Shown: positions 48,871 to 60,330 of the stretch, one piece after another
Layout: each line of letters begins with the position of its first letter
How positions within the stretch are numbered: position 1 is the first letter of the stretch
Origin: Heterohyrax brucei
Taxonomy: Eukaryota; Chordata; Mammalia; Hyracoidea; Procaviidae
Direction of reading: 5' to 3'
Assembly (NCBI GenBank): GCA_028571685.1
Contig: CM053141.1
Coordinates: 138,350,833-138,414,832 of the forward strand
Length of the DNA stretch: 64,000 nt
Position numbers and translations under genes: made by a program
The notes under the pieces: model-generated
Database searches by the model: none
Told to the model about the DNA's origin: nothing
What the model saw: only the letters and a program-made list of their open reading frames with translations

Positions 48871-51800
48871 TCATAGAGGTCTCATACAGTATTTGTCCCT
48901 TTGTCGCTGACTACTTTCACTCAACATAATGTCTTCCAGTTGAAACCAGGTTAGGAGATGTTTCCTGGAATCATCGTTATTCTTTATCATTGCGTAGTGC
49001 TCCATTGAGTATATGTACCGTAGTTTACCTATCCATTCTAATATTGTTGGGCATCTGGGTTGATTCCATCTTTTTGCTGTTGTGGACTGTGCTGTGGTAA
49101 ACATTCTGGTGCATGTGTCCGTTGGTGTGAAAGGCCTTGATTCTGTAGGATATATTCCAAGTAGTGGAATGACTGGGTCAAATGGTATATCGATATCCAT
49201 TTTATTAAGGAAGCGCCAGATTGCCTTACAAAGAGGCTGGACCATTTTGCAACCCCACCAACAGTGTAGGAGGGTTCCACTTTCTCCACAGCCTCTCCAG
49301 CATTTGTTGTTTTGTGTTTTCTGGATCATGGCCAATCTTGTTGGGGTGAGATGGCATCTCATTGTCGTCTTGATTTGAATTTCTGTAATAACTAAAGATC
49401 GTGAACATGTCCACATGTGTTTTTTGGCTGCCTGGATCTCCTCTTTAGTGAAGTGTCTGTCCATCTCCTTTGCCCATCGCTTAATTGGATGGTTTATCTT
49501 CTTCTTATTGATATTTTGTAGTATCTTATAGATTATGGAGATCAGGCGTCGGTCTGACATAGAGTTGCCAAATATTTTTTCCCATTTTGTGGGGTTTTTT
49601 AAAATTCTATTAATAACGTCTTAGGATGAGCAAAAGTGTTTGATTCTTAATAGTTCCCATTTATCTATTTTCTCTTCTGTTGATTGAGGTTTCTTTGACA
49701 GATTTTGGAGTCAGTCCTCATTGTGTATTAAAACTTCCATTGTTGTTCTTACCTTTTCTTGGATGAGCTTTATCGTTTTAGGTTTGATATTTAGGTCTTT
49801 TATCCAGATGGAGTTGGATTTTGTATAAGGTGTAAGATATGGATCTTGATTCAGTTTATTGCAGATGGATAACCAATTTTGCCAGCACCATTTGTTGAAG
49901 ATACTGTTTTTACCCCAGTTTAATGTCTTAGGGCCTTTGTCAAATATCAGCTGTTCATAGGCAGATGGTGTCATCTCTGGGGTCTCAGTTCTGTTCCATT
50001 GATCCATCTGTCTGTTCTTGTAACAGTGCCAGGCTGTTTTGACCACTGTGGCAGTGTAGTATGTTCTAAGGTCGGGTAGTGAGAGGCCTCTCAGTGTGTT
50101 CTTCTTCTTTAGTAAGACCTTACTTATCCGGGGCTTCTTCCCTTTCCAAACAAAATTGGTGATTTGTTTCTCCATCTCATTAAAAAATGATGCTGGAAGT
50201 TGTATTGGGATTGCATTATATAAATAAATTGCTTTGGGTAAAATAGACATTTTCACAATGTTAAGTCTTCCTATCCATGAGCAGGGTAGGTTTTTCCATT
50301 TATCTAAGTCTCTCTTAGTTTCTTGTAGTAAGGGCTTGTAGTTCTCTTTGTAAAGGTCTGTTGTTTCTCTGGTTAGATTAATTCTTAGGTACTTTATCTT
50401 CTTACGGGCTATTGTAAATGGTATTGATTTGATAATTTTCTCCTTAACAGTCTCGTTGTTGGTATAAAGGAATCCTACTGATTTACTTATGTTTATCTTG
50501 TATCCTGAGGCTTTGCTGAACTCTTCTGTCAGTTTGAGTGGCTTACTTATAGATTCCTTGGAGTTCTCTGCATATACAATCATGTCATCTGCGAACAGGG
50601 AGATTTTAACTTCCTCTTTGCCGATGCAGATCCCCTTTATTTCTTGGTCTTGTCTAATTGCTCTAGCTAGAACTTCTAGTACAATGTTGAATAGGAGAGG
50701 TGAGAGTGGGCATCCTTGTCTAGTTCCTGATCTCAAGGGAAAGTCTTTCAATCTCTCTCCATTCAGGATGATGTGGGCAATTGGCTTTGTATAAATGGCC
50801 TTTATTGTGTTGAGGAATTTGCTGTCTATGCCCATTTTGCTAAGAGTTTTTATCATGAACGGGTGTCGGACTTTATCAGATGCCTTTTCTGCATCAATGG
50901 ACAAAATCAGGTGATCCTTGTCTTTTGTGTTATTTATGTGGTTAATCACATTAATTGTTTTCCTGATGTTGAACCAGCCTTGCATCCCTGGTATGAATCC
51001 CACTTGGTCATGATGGATTATTTTCTTGATATGTTGTGTATTCTGTTCGCAAGAATTTTGTTGAAGATTTTTGCATCTAGGTTCATGAGTGATATCGGTC
51101 TGTAGTTCTCTGTCTCTGTTGGATCTTTCCCTGGCTTAGGTATCAGGGTTATGCTGGCTTCATAGAATGAGTTTGGGAGTACTCCATCCCTTTCTATACT
51201 GTGAAATAGTCTCAGTAGTATTGGGGATAACTCTTCTCTAAATGCTTGGTAGAATTCTGCAGTGAAGCCATCTGGGCCCGAACTTTTTTTGGTTGGCAGT
51301 GTTTTGATGACCTTTTCAGTCTCTTCCTTTGTGATAGGTTTATTAAGTTGTTCTGCTTCATGTTGTGATAATTTGGGTAGGTGGTATGAGTCAAGGAATT
51401 GGTCAATTTCCCCTAGGTTTTCAAATTCGTTAGAGTACAGTCTTTCATAGTATTCTGTTATGATATTTTTGATTTCTGTTGCATCTGTGATGACAACTCC
51501 CCTCTCATTTCTAATTTGGGTTATTTGTTTCCTTTCCTGCTTTTCTTGAGTTAGTTTAGCCAGTGGTTTATCAATTTTGTTGATCTTTTCAAAAAACCAG
51601 CTTTTGGTCTTTTCAATTTTTTCAATTGTTTTTCTATTCTCTAATTCATTTAGCTCTGCTCTAATTTTTATGATCTCATTTCTTCTGGTGCCCAAGGGGT
51701 TCCTCTGTTGTTCTCTTTCTACTTGTTCAAGCTGTAGAGTTAGTTCCTTGATTTGGTTTCTTTCTTCCTTCCAGATGTGAGCATTTGTGGAGATAAACCG

Positions 51801-52684
51801 ACCTCTGAGCACTGCTTTGGCTGTATCCCATAGGTTCTGGTAGGAAGTGTTTTCGTACTCAATGGAATCCATGAATTTCTTTATTTCATCCTTGATTTCC
51901 TCTATAACCCATGTTTTTTTGAGCAAGATGTTGTTCAGTTTCCAAAAGTTCCACTTTTCTATCTGTTTTTTTTTGCTGTTGATTTCAACTTTGATGGCTT
52001 TATGATCTGAGAAGATGCTTTGCAGCAATTCAGTGGTATGGATTTTGTTGAGAATTGCATTATGGCCTATCATGTGGTCAATTCTGGAGAATGTTCCATG
52101 TGCACTGGAGAAGAAGGTGTAGTTGTGTGCTGATGGGTGAAAAGTTCTGTATATATCAATGAGGTTTAGTTAATTGTGTCAGTGAGGTCTTCTGTATCTT
52201 TACTGAGCTTTTTTCTAGATGATCTGTCTAGTAATGAGAGTGGAATGTTAAAGTCTCCCACTATTATTGTGGAGTCATCTAACAGTCTTTTGAGCGTAGT
52301 CAGTGTTTCTTTGACATATTTAGGTGCTCTGACATTAGGTGCATAAATATTTAATATAGTTAAGTCTTGCTTGTGTACTGAACCTTTCAGCAATAGTTCC
52401 ATCTTTGTCCATGATGGTGGATTTGACATTAAAATTGATTTTGTCTGAGATTAAAATTGCCACCCCTGCTCTTCTTTGTTCATTGTTAGCTTGATATATA
52501 TATTCTTCCATCTTTTAATTTTCAGTTTGTTCCTGTCTTTAGGTCTCAAGTGAGTTTCTTGTAGACAACATATGGATGGGTCATGTCTTTTGATGCCAGA
52601 GGACACTCGGTGTGTCTTTACTGGAGCATTCAGTCCATTCACATTCAGTGTAATTATTGATAGATATGTGTTCACTGCTACCAT
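48871..52684 (-). pseudogene. L1 ORF2 (endonuclease-reverse transcriptase), broken
   Basis: ORF2p nicks target DNA and reverse-transcribes L1 RNA. Pieces in order: 52684-52451 (endonuclease N-terminus; LNVNGLNAP and the QETHL catalytic region); 52429-52166; 52073-51018 (linker and start of RT); 51003-49711 (RT core with FADD at 50595-50584); 49560-48871 (C-terminus with a C-x3-C-x7-H-x4-C knuckle). At least four stops or frameshifts separate them. The step near 51018 is a frameshift. Order and motifs are typical of L1. Confidence 0.9.
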
Positions 52685-53304
52685 TGTGATATGTTTATTT
52701 TTATGGTGATGTTTTCTCTGTTCTTATTAGTCTGTTCTGGGACACTCTTTTTTGTGAGTTGATTTTTCACCTTTTTCAGAGCTGGTTTTATAGTTGTTGA
52801 GACTCATGTGTTAGATTTCTTGAAATGGTATGATACATCTTTGTTGTGCTTTACAGCTGCCCCTATGAACTCCTTTAATAAACTATTTATAAACCCAATT
52901 TTAATTACTACCAGTCTTGTCATCTTCCTCTCCATCTGGAAGGACTATAACGACTGTAGTACATCCCTCTTTTTATTATGATGACACCATAGTTTCATGG
53001 TGATCAGTGGATTGCTTCTTTCCATATCAAAGCTGTGATTTACTTTGGAGCTTCCCTAAATGAGTAGAGTATTGAGTAGTGTGTGGTTCTAAAATATAAA
53101 GTTAGTGGTTTCGTTCTTCTAAGCCAAAGCCAAGAACTTCTTTCCATATTTCTTGTAGTTTGGGTTTGGTTTTACAAAGTCTCTGAGTTTCTGTTTATCT
53201 AGGAATGTCTTAATTTCATTTTCATATTTGAAAGATAGTTTTGTAGGATATATAATTCTTGGTTGGAAGTTCTTCTCCTTCAAGACTTTGAATGTGTCAT
53301 GCCA

Positions 53305-54060
53305 CTATCTCTGTGCCAGCATCGTTTCTGTTGAGAAATCTGATGAGAGCCTACAGGGTTTCCCTCTGAATGTTAGCCTTGCCTTGAGTCTTGCTGCCTT
53401 TAAGAGTTGCTGCTTATGTTTCATTTTGTTAAGCTTGATTATAATATGTCTTGGAGTCTTTCTTTTGAGATCTATATTGGGTGGCTTACGATACGCATCT
53501 GAGATGTCTATATTCTCTTCCTTCATGATTTCTGGGAAGTTTTCTTTCAGCAGCTCAGCAACGATACTCTGTGTGTTCTCAGATGTCTCACCCTGTTCAG
53601 GGACTCCAATTAAGCGAAGGTTGTTCCTCTTAATAGAGTCCCACATGCTTCTTAATGTTTCTTCATTTTTCTTGTTTCTTTTTTCTGATTTCTGCTCATA
53701 GACGCTGGCATCAGTAGCTCTGTCTTCCAGGTCAGAAATTCTTTTTTCCATTTGTTCCATTCTGTTTTCTTGGCTTTGCATGGAAGTTTCTATGACTTTG
53801 ATTTTCTTCTTGATCTGTTGGATTTCAGAGTACTAGTGCTGCATCAGAGCGAACAACTTGCTTAATTTTTCATTTTGTTCTGCTGCATTTTGTATAAGGT
53901 CTAGAAGGGCTCTGTATATAATCAATTTGTATTCACTTCCTGATGCTTTCATAAAAGTTTTTTCATCTGGAAAACTCCTTGGTTGCTTTGTTTGGGAGCC
54001 TTCTAAAGCCATGAGTGATTTCTTGTATGCCACAATTGTCTGTTGCTTTTTGGGTCCCAT
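53305..54060 (-). pseudogene. L1 ORF1 (RNA-binding chaperone), broken
   Basis: ORF1p coats L1 RNA as a coiled-coil trimer. The first piece (54060-53833, 75 codons, starting MGPKKQQTIV) ends in a stop. A second piece (53781-53305, 158 codons) has a coiled coil (MEQMEKRISDLEDRA) and an RRM-like part (NLRLIGVPEQGE), then stops before the expected C-terminus. At least two lesions disable it. Confidence 0.85.
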
Positions 54061-55040
54061 GTGAGTATATAGAGGGTGGAAGAGGTACTGTGAGGATGGA
54101 TTGCAAATGTTTCTCTAGGCTGTCTTCAAATGTAAAGCAAAAGGTACCTGACCAGTTCACAAGTCAGTTAGGTTTTCAGGTGTAGAGATCCCTCTTCTCA
54201 TCTCACAAAGTAAGCGCCACTATATCCAACCCCAGATGATAACAAACTAGTTCAGAATACACCAATGCTACTGCCCTGTTGGCCTCTGCTGACAGGGCCT
54301 AGCCTTAGCCAACACTGCGTCGAGTACTGGTTTTGTGATAGGAAAGCGCTCTCCTGTGAGCAGGCTCTGGCTCCCAAACTAAGAATTAGGTCCAGCTGCG
54401 GCCACCATATCCAAGATGACGTCCTCCACACAGGCAGCAGATAGAGGGACTAAAGGTGCCGAGAGGTAGTGATTCCTCTGCTTCTGTTCCAGGGCCCCCA
54501 ATGCAGGCAGTACTGTGCAAAATCACTATTTTTCTGTTGGAGAAGCGCTGTCCCGTTTGCAGGTGCTGGCTCCCAGGCTGAGAACGAGGTCCCACTAAAA
54601 TCTCGGTACCAACATGGTGTTCCGCACATTGACTACGAAGCTCCGCACAAACCCCGCTGAGGCAGCTACAAAACGAAAGGCTCAAAGTAGCTAGATTAAC
54701 AGAGTCCCGAGCCTGGCTGTCAGAATATGGGAATTTCGCCTGCCTGTCCCCCCAGCAGCGCGTCTGAATCCAGCCGCCAGGCAAGGCCCAGCTCCACCCC
54801 CCAGCCGAGACAGAGGAAAAAAAAAAGTCAAAATGGTGCGTTTACCTTCCGTCCGTGAGAGCCGGGGCTAGCCAGGAGCGGGAGTCAGCGAAAGAGAGGA
54901 GGTTTTTCGCTGAGTGGTATTAAGTCCCAGTTAACAGCTCTGTGCAGTGTCCTGAAGCTGATTAGGTGATCAGAAGGCTCTGTTTGATTGTCAATTCAGG
55001 TCTTGGTTTCCAGAGGGATAGAAGGAGATGTGGGCTTAGT

Positions 55041-55051
55041 CCGCCATCTTG
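55041..55051 (-). promoter_or_regulatory. YY1-like site at the L1 5' end
   Basis: CAAGATGGCGG on the minus strand lies 10 bp inside the L1 5' terminus. This is where YY1 positions transcription start in other mammalian L1s. Confidence 0.6.
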
Positions 55052-55077
55052 ACTCCACCCCTAGCTCCATTATTTTT

Positions 55078-55887
55078 AATGTGTGTGTGGAGTACAGTTT
55101 TCAGGAACATACGTATATTGTGTTATACTAGAAATGCCTTTATTGTATAGACTTATTCCTTGCAGAACTCTGTAATATACTATGATTAATTTTTCTTACC
55201 TGTGCTACCTTTTGATTGCCTGTGAACGTATATTTTCCACTAAGTTTTGTTCTGTTATATAGTGGGACTATCACCATTGTGAAAACAGCAAATTGTTCAG
55301 AAATGCCCATGTTCTTCACTTATTAACTACATTGTTATCCAGTATTTTGAATTGACCACTATAGTAAAAAATCTATCCAACTATTTTACCCATTAATATG
55401 TACTTCGAGCAGTAGCCCTTTCATGACCAGTGGAGTGCCTAGTGCCCATCTGGATTTTTACCTCCTGGATCCTGAGATACTTAAGTGTCCCCCATGATAT
55501 TTTGTGATCTGAGGTGGTCATTGTATGTTTTCTTGTTAATGACGTGGTCTCTGGAACCTAACCATGTCAGTGAGTTAGGAATGTAGGTGTATTAAGTTCT
55601 CTAGTAAAGAAATGTCTTTTGCAGCATCCACTTTTTTCAGTCTTGTTGGATTATGTAACATTGATAGTTTTTCTAGGTACAGAATTCTAGGTTATAACAG
55701 TAATTTTCTTAAAATTTTGAAGGCATGCTGTTCTTCTGCTTCCTAGAATTTTTTCTTGTGTTATTGCTGCAGAAATACTTCCACTGGAAATAGAAAAGTG
55801 TATAGTTTTCTCATTGGTCCAGCTCTGAAATTTTACCAAGATGTTCCTTAGTCTGAATCTATTTTCATCCATTGTAATGGTCGTTTA
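55078..55887. other. No recognised feature
   Basis: AT-rich intron, possibly a very old L1 relic. Confidence 0.4.
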
Positions 55888-56064
55888 GGAACCGTGGTGG
55901 CACATTGGGAAACCCTGGTGTCATAGTAGTTCAGTGCTGTGTATGCTAGCCAGAGTGTTGCGGTTTATCCACTAGGCTGTCCTTAGAAACGGTGGCGCAG
56001 TTCTCCTGTGTCCTCTAGGGCCGCTGTGAATTCGAATCATCTCAGTAGCAGCGAATTTGGCTTT
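55888..56064 (+). repeat. AfroSINE, sense
   Basis: ggaaccgtggtggcacattg and gaaaccctggtgtcatagta suggest a doubled head; tail tgtgaattcgaatcatctca. Confidence 0.8.
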
Positions 56065-56081
56065 TTGTTTATGATGGCAGG

Positions 56082-56458
56082 GGAAGGATCCCTTGGTGAT
56101 GCAGTGGCTTGGCACTCAGCTGCTGTCCCAGAGGTTGGTGGTTGAAGATCACCACCTGTTCCACACGAGAGAGATGTGGCATTCAGGTTCCATCGGAATC
56201 AACCAAAAAAAAAACCTTGTTGCTGTCAAGTTGATTCTGACTCACAGTAACCTTACAGGGTAAAACTGCCTCATATAGTTTCAAGGAGCACCTGATATAT
56301 TTGAACTGCCGACTTTTTGGTTAACAGCAGTAGAATTAAACCAGTATGCCACCAGGGTTTAATAAAGATTACAGCCTTAGAAACCCTATGTGATAGTTCT
56401 GCTCTGTTTTCAGAGTCTCTGAGTTGGAATTGACTTGTCAGCAGTGAGTTTGTTTTGA
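56082..56458 (+). repeat. Sense AfroSINE split by an antisense AfroSINE
   Basis: The outer SINE is 56082-56195 (ggatcccttggtgatgcagt head) and 56359-56458 (tail gagttggaattgacttgtca). The inner inverted SINE is 56196-56358, from an A-run (tccaaccaaaa-like, here caaccaaaaaaaaaacc) to ccagtatgccaccagggttt. Confidence 0.8.
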
Positions 56459-56459
56459 T

Positions 56460-56618
56460 AGCTCATGGATTACGTGGTTGGTTCAAACACACCAGCTGCT
56501 CAGCAGGAGAAAGATGTGACAGTTTTACAACCTTGAAAACCATATAGGCAGTTCTACTCTGTCTTACAATTATGGTCTCTAAGAGTCAAAATTGAGTCAG
56601 TGGCAATGGGTTTAGTTT
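56460..56618 (+). repeat. AfroSINE, sense
   Basis: Decayed head with tggttggttcaaacacacca; tail gagtcaaaattgagtcagtg. Confidence 0.75.
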
Positions 56619-56876
56619 TAGTTTAATTGTCTTTTTTTGGTTGAGAAATTCATGCCCTTTGGTTCTTAAAACTTGAACTATTTAATTGATGTTTGTCTTA
56701 TTTTTCTGTCCTTATTTTCTGAGACTTCTGGTAGACCTCTTAATCTTTCAGTTTTTTTTGAACCTTTGTTTCTTTCCTTCAATTGATGTTCTCAATTATA
56801 CCTTCCAATTTCTTTCTTTTTCTTTTAAAAACAGGAAGATAAGTTTTATTTGGCATATATTCAAAAAGGCAGAAGA

Positions 56877-57140
56877 AATAGACAAGCATGCCTATGGAAA
56901 AACTACAGAACATATAAGAATGTAGGAAAGTGGACAAGCATGCTGCCAGAATGATGTCTGCCCAATCCAAAGAAATAGTATAGAATAAGCAAAAGTGGGA
57001 GGACGAATCAGCATGCTGCCACAGCCACGTCTGCCCGAGTCCACAGAATGCTACAGAGTAGGCACAATAGGAAGATGGGCAAGCATGCTGCTAGAGCCAT
57101 AGCTGTCCAAGTCTGAGGAATATTACAGAGTCATCAGTAC
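56877..57140. repeat. Tandem repeat, ~73-bp unit, about 3.5 copies
   Basis: agcatgc recurs at 56885, 56937, 57010 and 57082 (spacings 52, 73, 72). Shared words follow each one: gctgccagaatgatgtctgc, gctgccacagccacgtctgc, gctgctagagccatagctgt. The first unit is shortened. Confidence 0.85.
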
Positions 57141-57392
57141 ATGGTAACGTTACAAATGGACAAAAGCACTGAATGCTTTACCTTTTTGTAGGTTGATTAG
57201 AAACTGTGATGCTGCATTTTGAATTGTTGTAACAATCATTGGTGCAGTTTCATTATTTATAATCAGGAGGGTCTTCATTGGTCCAACAAATTTCTTCACC
57301 GAATGCCAGTTGAAAATGGTAAGAATGGAAAGGCTTACATGTTCTGATTGATTGATATGAAAGTCTCCCTAAAAGATATTTTCCAAGATTGT

Positions 57393-57665
57393 CTAGCTAT
57401 TGTCTTTATGTCTCAGGTTACCTTGTTCCTGAGTACCTATGAGCCCAGCTCTAGTTGGGTCACAATTATTACAGGAAATAATGGCTCCAGTAGTATGTCC
57501 TATATCATCCCGTTCTTCTGATGGGAGATTGGAAGTTAACACATTGATGATACCTCGACTTATTTGAGGCATTCTGTAGATGGTAGCGATCGCAGGCTCT
57601 TTAAATTTGTGTTGCTTGTTTTCCACCAGAATACCGTGTTTCTTCACCAGGCTCATCACTTGCAT
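57393..57665 (-). pseudogene. Open frame of 90 codons downstream of the env remnant
   Basis: Begins MQVMSLVKKHGILVENKQHK; middle ISRGIINVL, then ISCNNCDPTRAGLI. It has no stop for 90 codons beside an env frame that does have stops. I do not recognise the family. It could be an env-3' accessory frame, part of a 3' end read by chance, or another captured gene. The only start seen is the first ATG. Confidence 0.3.
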
Positions 57666-58100
57666 TGAACCCTTGCGTTGTTGAAATGAGCAGAGGAATA
57701 GGTATCAACATTTTAGCCTGAGGCCTTTTGCCTTTTAGGTGTATAAGACAATAGAAGGTGAATTGTTAGCATGCTTGACATGCTTAGTCTGCTAGTCTGT
57801 AGAATAAGAATAATACTATTCCTTGCAGTAGTGGGCCCAGTATTCCTGATAGTAACCAGCCAAATAATTCTGGTGTTCACAAGGGCATTACAGTGCGTAA
57901 CCAAGTAGCTTGCTGTGTAATTCTAAAGTGCAGACTGCACTTCCTTGGGCTACTAAAAAATCTAAGGCTGTCCTTTTTATCTCATGTCACTTTGGTTTAA
58001 TGAGGTTAGAGATCACTATTGTATTTCCATTAGGGTAACAGTTTGATTAAAAACATTAAACAGGTATTTCATATGACACTGTCTTGAAGAACTAATTAAA

Positions 58101-59170
58101 CTAATGACTAATTTACCTTAAACGTAATTCTCAGTCAGTTCTTGAAGTCTTTAAAAGTAAAAAGCAAGACAACAACGACAAAAAAAACCCACAATGCCCA
58201 GAGTAAAAGGTCTTACTAGTTTATCTAGACTGTTGTTTGGCTCAAAGTGGCATCAGGAACCAGTGTTTTTGTTTTTGTTTTCTCCTCAAAAGTAACCTCC
58301 ATGAAAGACAGAAATCTGGACTCCAACAGAATTACAACTCTTGTGATTCCTTCCTTGGAACATAATCTCATTATAGAATCTTCAGTGAAAAATATTCAAT
58401 AAGTGGTAGTTGGGCACAATTTGGTTTTTAAGATCCCAGGCACCACACGGCAAACTAGGAGATAGAATAGAAACACTAGCAATAGTATTTAGGCCAGTTG
58501 TCTGAAATAACCAATGAAATCAGACTGTTCCTCAAAAAAAAATAATACGAAATCTGATACTATCATAGCCCAATCCTCAAATACTACCTGGTTATGAATG
58601 GTTACAGCTTTGCTTATTTACCGATAGAAACTTCTAATATGAACATTGCAATATCTAAACTCATTTATTAGATGTTTTAGGAGAAAAGAGGAATCAGCTA
58701 CAAAATCATGTGGAACAGAAATTAGCTACATAAGACTGAGTACACTAAAGGATAATTATTGATTTTATGTGGGAATACTGCTGATGCTTTAAGATCTTAT
58801 TTTCTGGATATAAAGGAGCCTTTTTCCTCTTTTATCTCTCTTTATAGCATCTCGTTCTTAAATTTTACAGATGCAATAATTTCCCATTTCAGAATTTTTC
58901 TTTTTCTGCTTACTCCAAGTTAATTTTTTCTTTTTGTTTAGCTCTTTATGTCAGTATGTGTTTATTGAGCAGAAGGAGAATCATTTTATGGGCTGGAGGA
59001 GCAGGAAAGATGCCTAAAATACTGTAGAACTGATCCTCTGTGGTAGCTTTTGTGCCAATGAATTTAAGAAAACTGTGTTGCTGTAATCTAGCACCACAAG
59101 GACGTCACTGCAATTGTTAATATAGAAACTGCCTCAGGAAACCCAGGAAATTAAATAATAGACGTTGTAA
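58101..59170. other. Intron with an L1 3' UTR relic at 58380-58545 (-)
   Basis: ggtttttaagatcccaggca and caaactaggagatagaatag match inverted L1/HAL1-type 3' UTR. The remainder is not recognised. Confidence 0.4.
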
Positions 59171-59177
59171 TACTGTT

Positions 59178-59255
59178 TCATGGCAACCCTAGGGGCCAGG
59201 GTAGAACTAGGGTCGCAATGAGTCGGATCCGACTTGATGGCACTTGGCTTAATGC
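59178..59255 (+). repeat. AfroSINE tail fragment, sense
   Basis: gggtcgcaatgagtcggatc through cacttggctt. The tail is close to consensus, so it may be fairly young. Confidence 0.75.
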
Positions 59256-59261
59256 TGTTTC

Positions 59262-60330
59262 AGGAAAGCTTTACAGACCAATATTCTTTTTGAAAATAGA
59301 TGCAAAAATCTTCAACAAAATAATTGGCAAACCAAATCCAGCAACATAAAAAGTGAGTATACAGCATTACCAGGTAGGATTTATTCTGAGAATGCAAGGT
59401 TGATTCAACATCCAAAAATAAAAATGAAAGTAATATGTTAACAGGATGAAAGGTAAAATCTACATAATCATGTCACTTGATGCCAAGAAAGCATTTAACA
59501 AAGTATACCACTTTTTTGTGATGAAACTGTTGAATTTGGAATAGAAGGAAACGTTTTCAGCCTGATAACCACACCTAATATACATAGTGGTGAACACTGA
59601 AAACTTTCCTCATAAGATCAGAAACAACACAAGGATGTTTGCTCTTTCTACTTCTTTTCAACATTTTACTGTATATTCTAGCCAGGGCAGTTAGGTAAGA
59701 AAAATAAAAGATATTCAGATTGGAAAGGAAGTAGTAGAACTGTCTGTTTGCAGATGACATGGTCTTGTATGTAGAAGGTCCTGAAGAGTGTGAAACAAAG
59801 AAAAAAGCAAAAGCAAACTTTTAAAGCTAATCAGCAGGTTCTGTGAAGTGACAAGATGCAAGATCAGTATATAGAAACCAGTTTTATTTCTATACATTAG
59901 TGTTCTGAAAATGAAATTAAGAGAATTCCGTTTGTAATAGCATCAGGAAGAAAAACTTGAGGGCAACTGAACAAAAGAAATGTAAGACATGTATACTGGA
60001 AACTATAAAAACATTGTTGAAATAAAGGCCCATCTGAATGGAAAGACATCTCATATTGATGGAATGGAAGACTTAATATTATTAGGGTGGTAATACTCCC
60101 CAAATTGACCTACAAATTTAATGCATTGTCTGTTACGATCATTGATGCCATTGTTGCAGGCATTGACAAGGCGATCCTAAATCCATATGGAATATGTGGG
60201 ACCCAGAAGCACCCAAACAGTCTTGATAAAGAAGAACAAATTTAGAGAGAATCTCTTTTGCGTATACAATTCTAGGTGTAAAATAGTCTGGGAAATACAG
60301 TTTTTAGCTTTCCAGTGGAGGAAAATACAA
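59262..60330 (+). mobile_element. Old L1 ORF2 fragment, sense
   Basis: gatgcaaaaatcttcaacaa, cacttgatgccaagaaagca (RT motif region) and gcagatgacatggtcttgta (F/CADD region near 59750) are in sense. Stops are frequent. This is one of few sense L1s in the intron. Confidence 0.75.

Larger units (their letters stand above)
47867..55061 (-). mobile_element. Full-length L1, antisense to LMNB1, 7.2 kb
   Basis: The exact duplication tagctccattattttt stands at 47851-47866 and 55062-55077. The A-rich tail appears as a T/A-rich run at 47867-47890. Layout on the minus strand: 5' UTR 55061-54061 (starting with a YY1-like caagatggcgg at 55051-55041), ORF1 region 54060-53305, ORF2 region about 52684-48871, and 3' UTR 48870-47867. 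Both frames are broken, so it cannot encode its own machinery now. Being 5'-complete it may retain promoter activity. Confidence 0.95.
56810..58100 (-). pseudogene. Retroviral env (TM subunit) remnant with downstream region
   Basis: On the minus strand, about 58010-57905 encodes a short block resembling the Env TM ectodomain just before the membrane (a basic residue, ALD-like and Cys-containing stretch). About 57895-57795 encodes a ~20-residue hydrophobic segment and then a stop, as in a retroviral membrane anchor. An in-frame stop just before the anchor and others upstream break it. Downstream come an open frame (57665-57393) and a tandem repeat (56877-57140). The left end has an AATAAA-like word near 56850 (minus strand) and a T/C-rich run at 56808-56826. 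That fits a retroviral 3' end or an L1-mobilised copy of an env transcript. No flanking LTR is recognised. Confidence 0.5.

Noticed and set aside
56877..57140. CRISPR-like array
   Set aside because: Units are imperfect tandem copies without unique spacers, in a mammalian genome.
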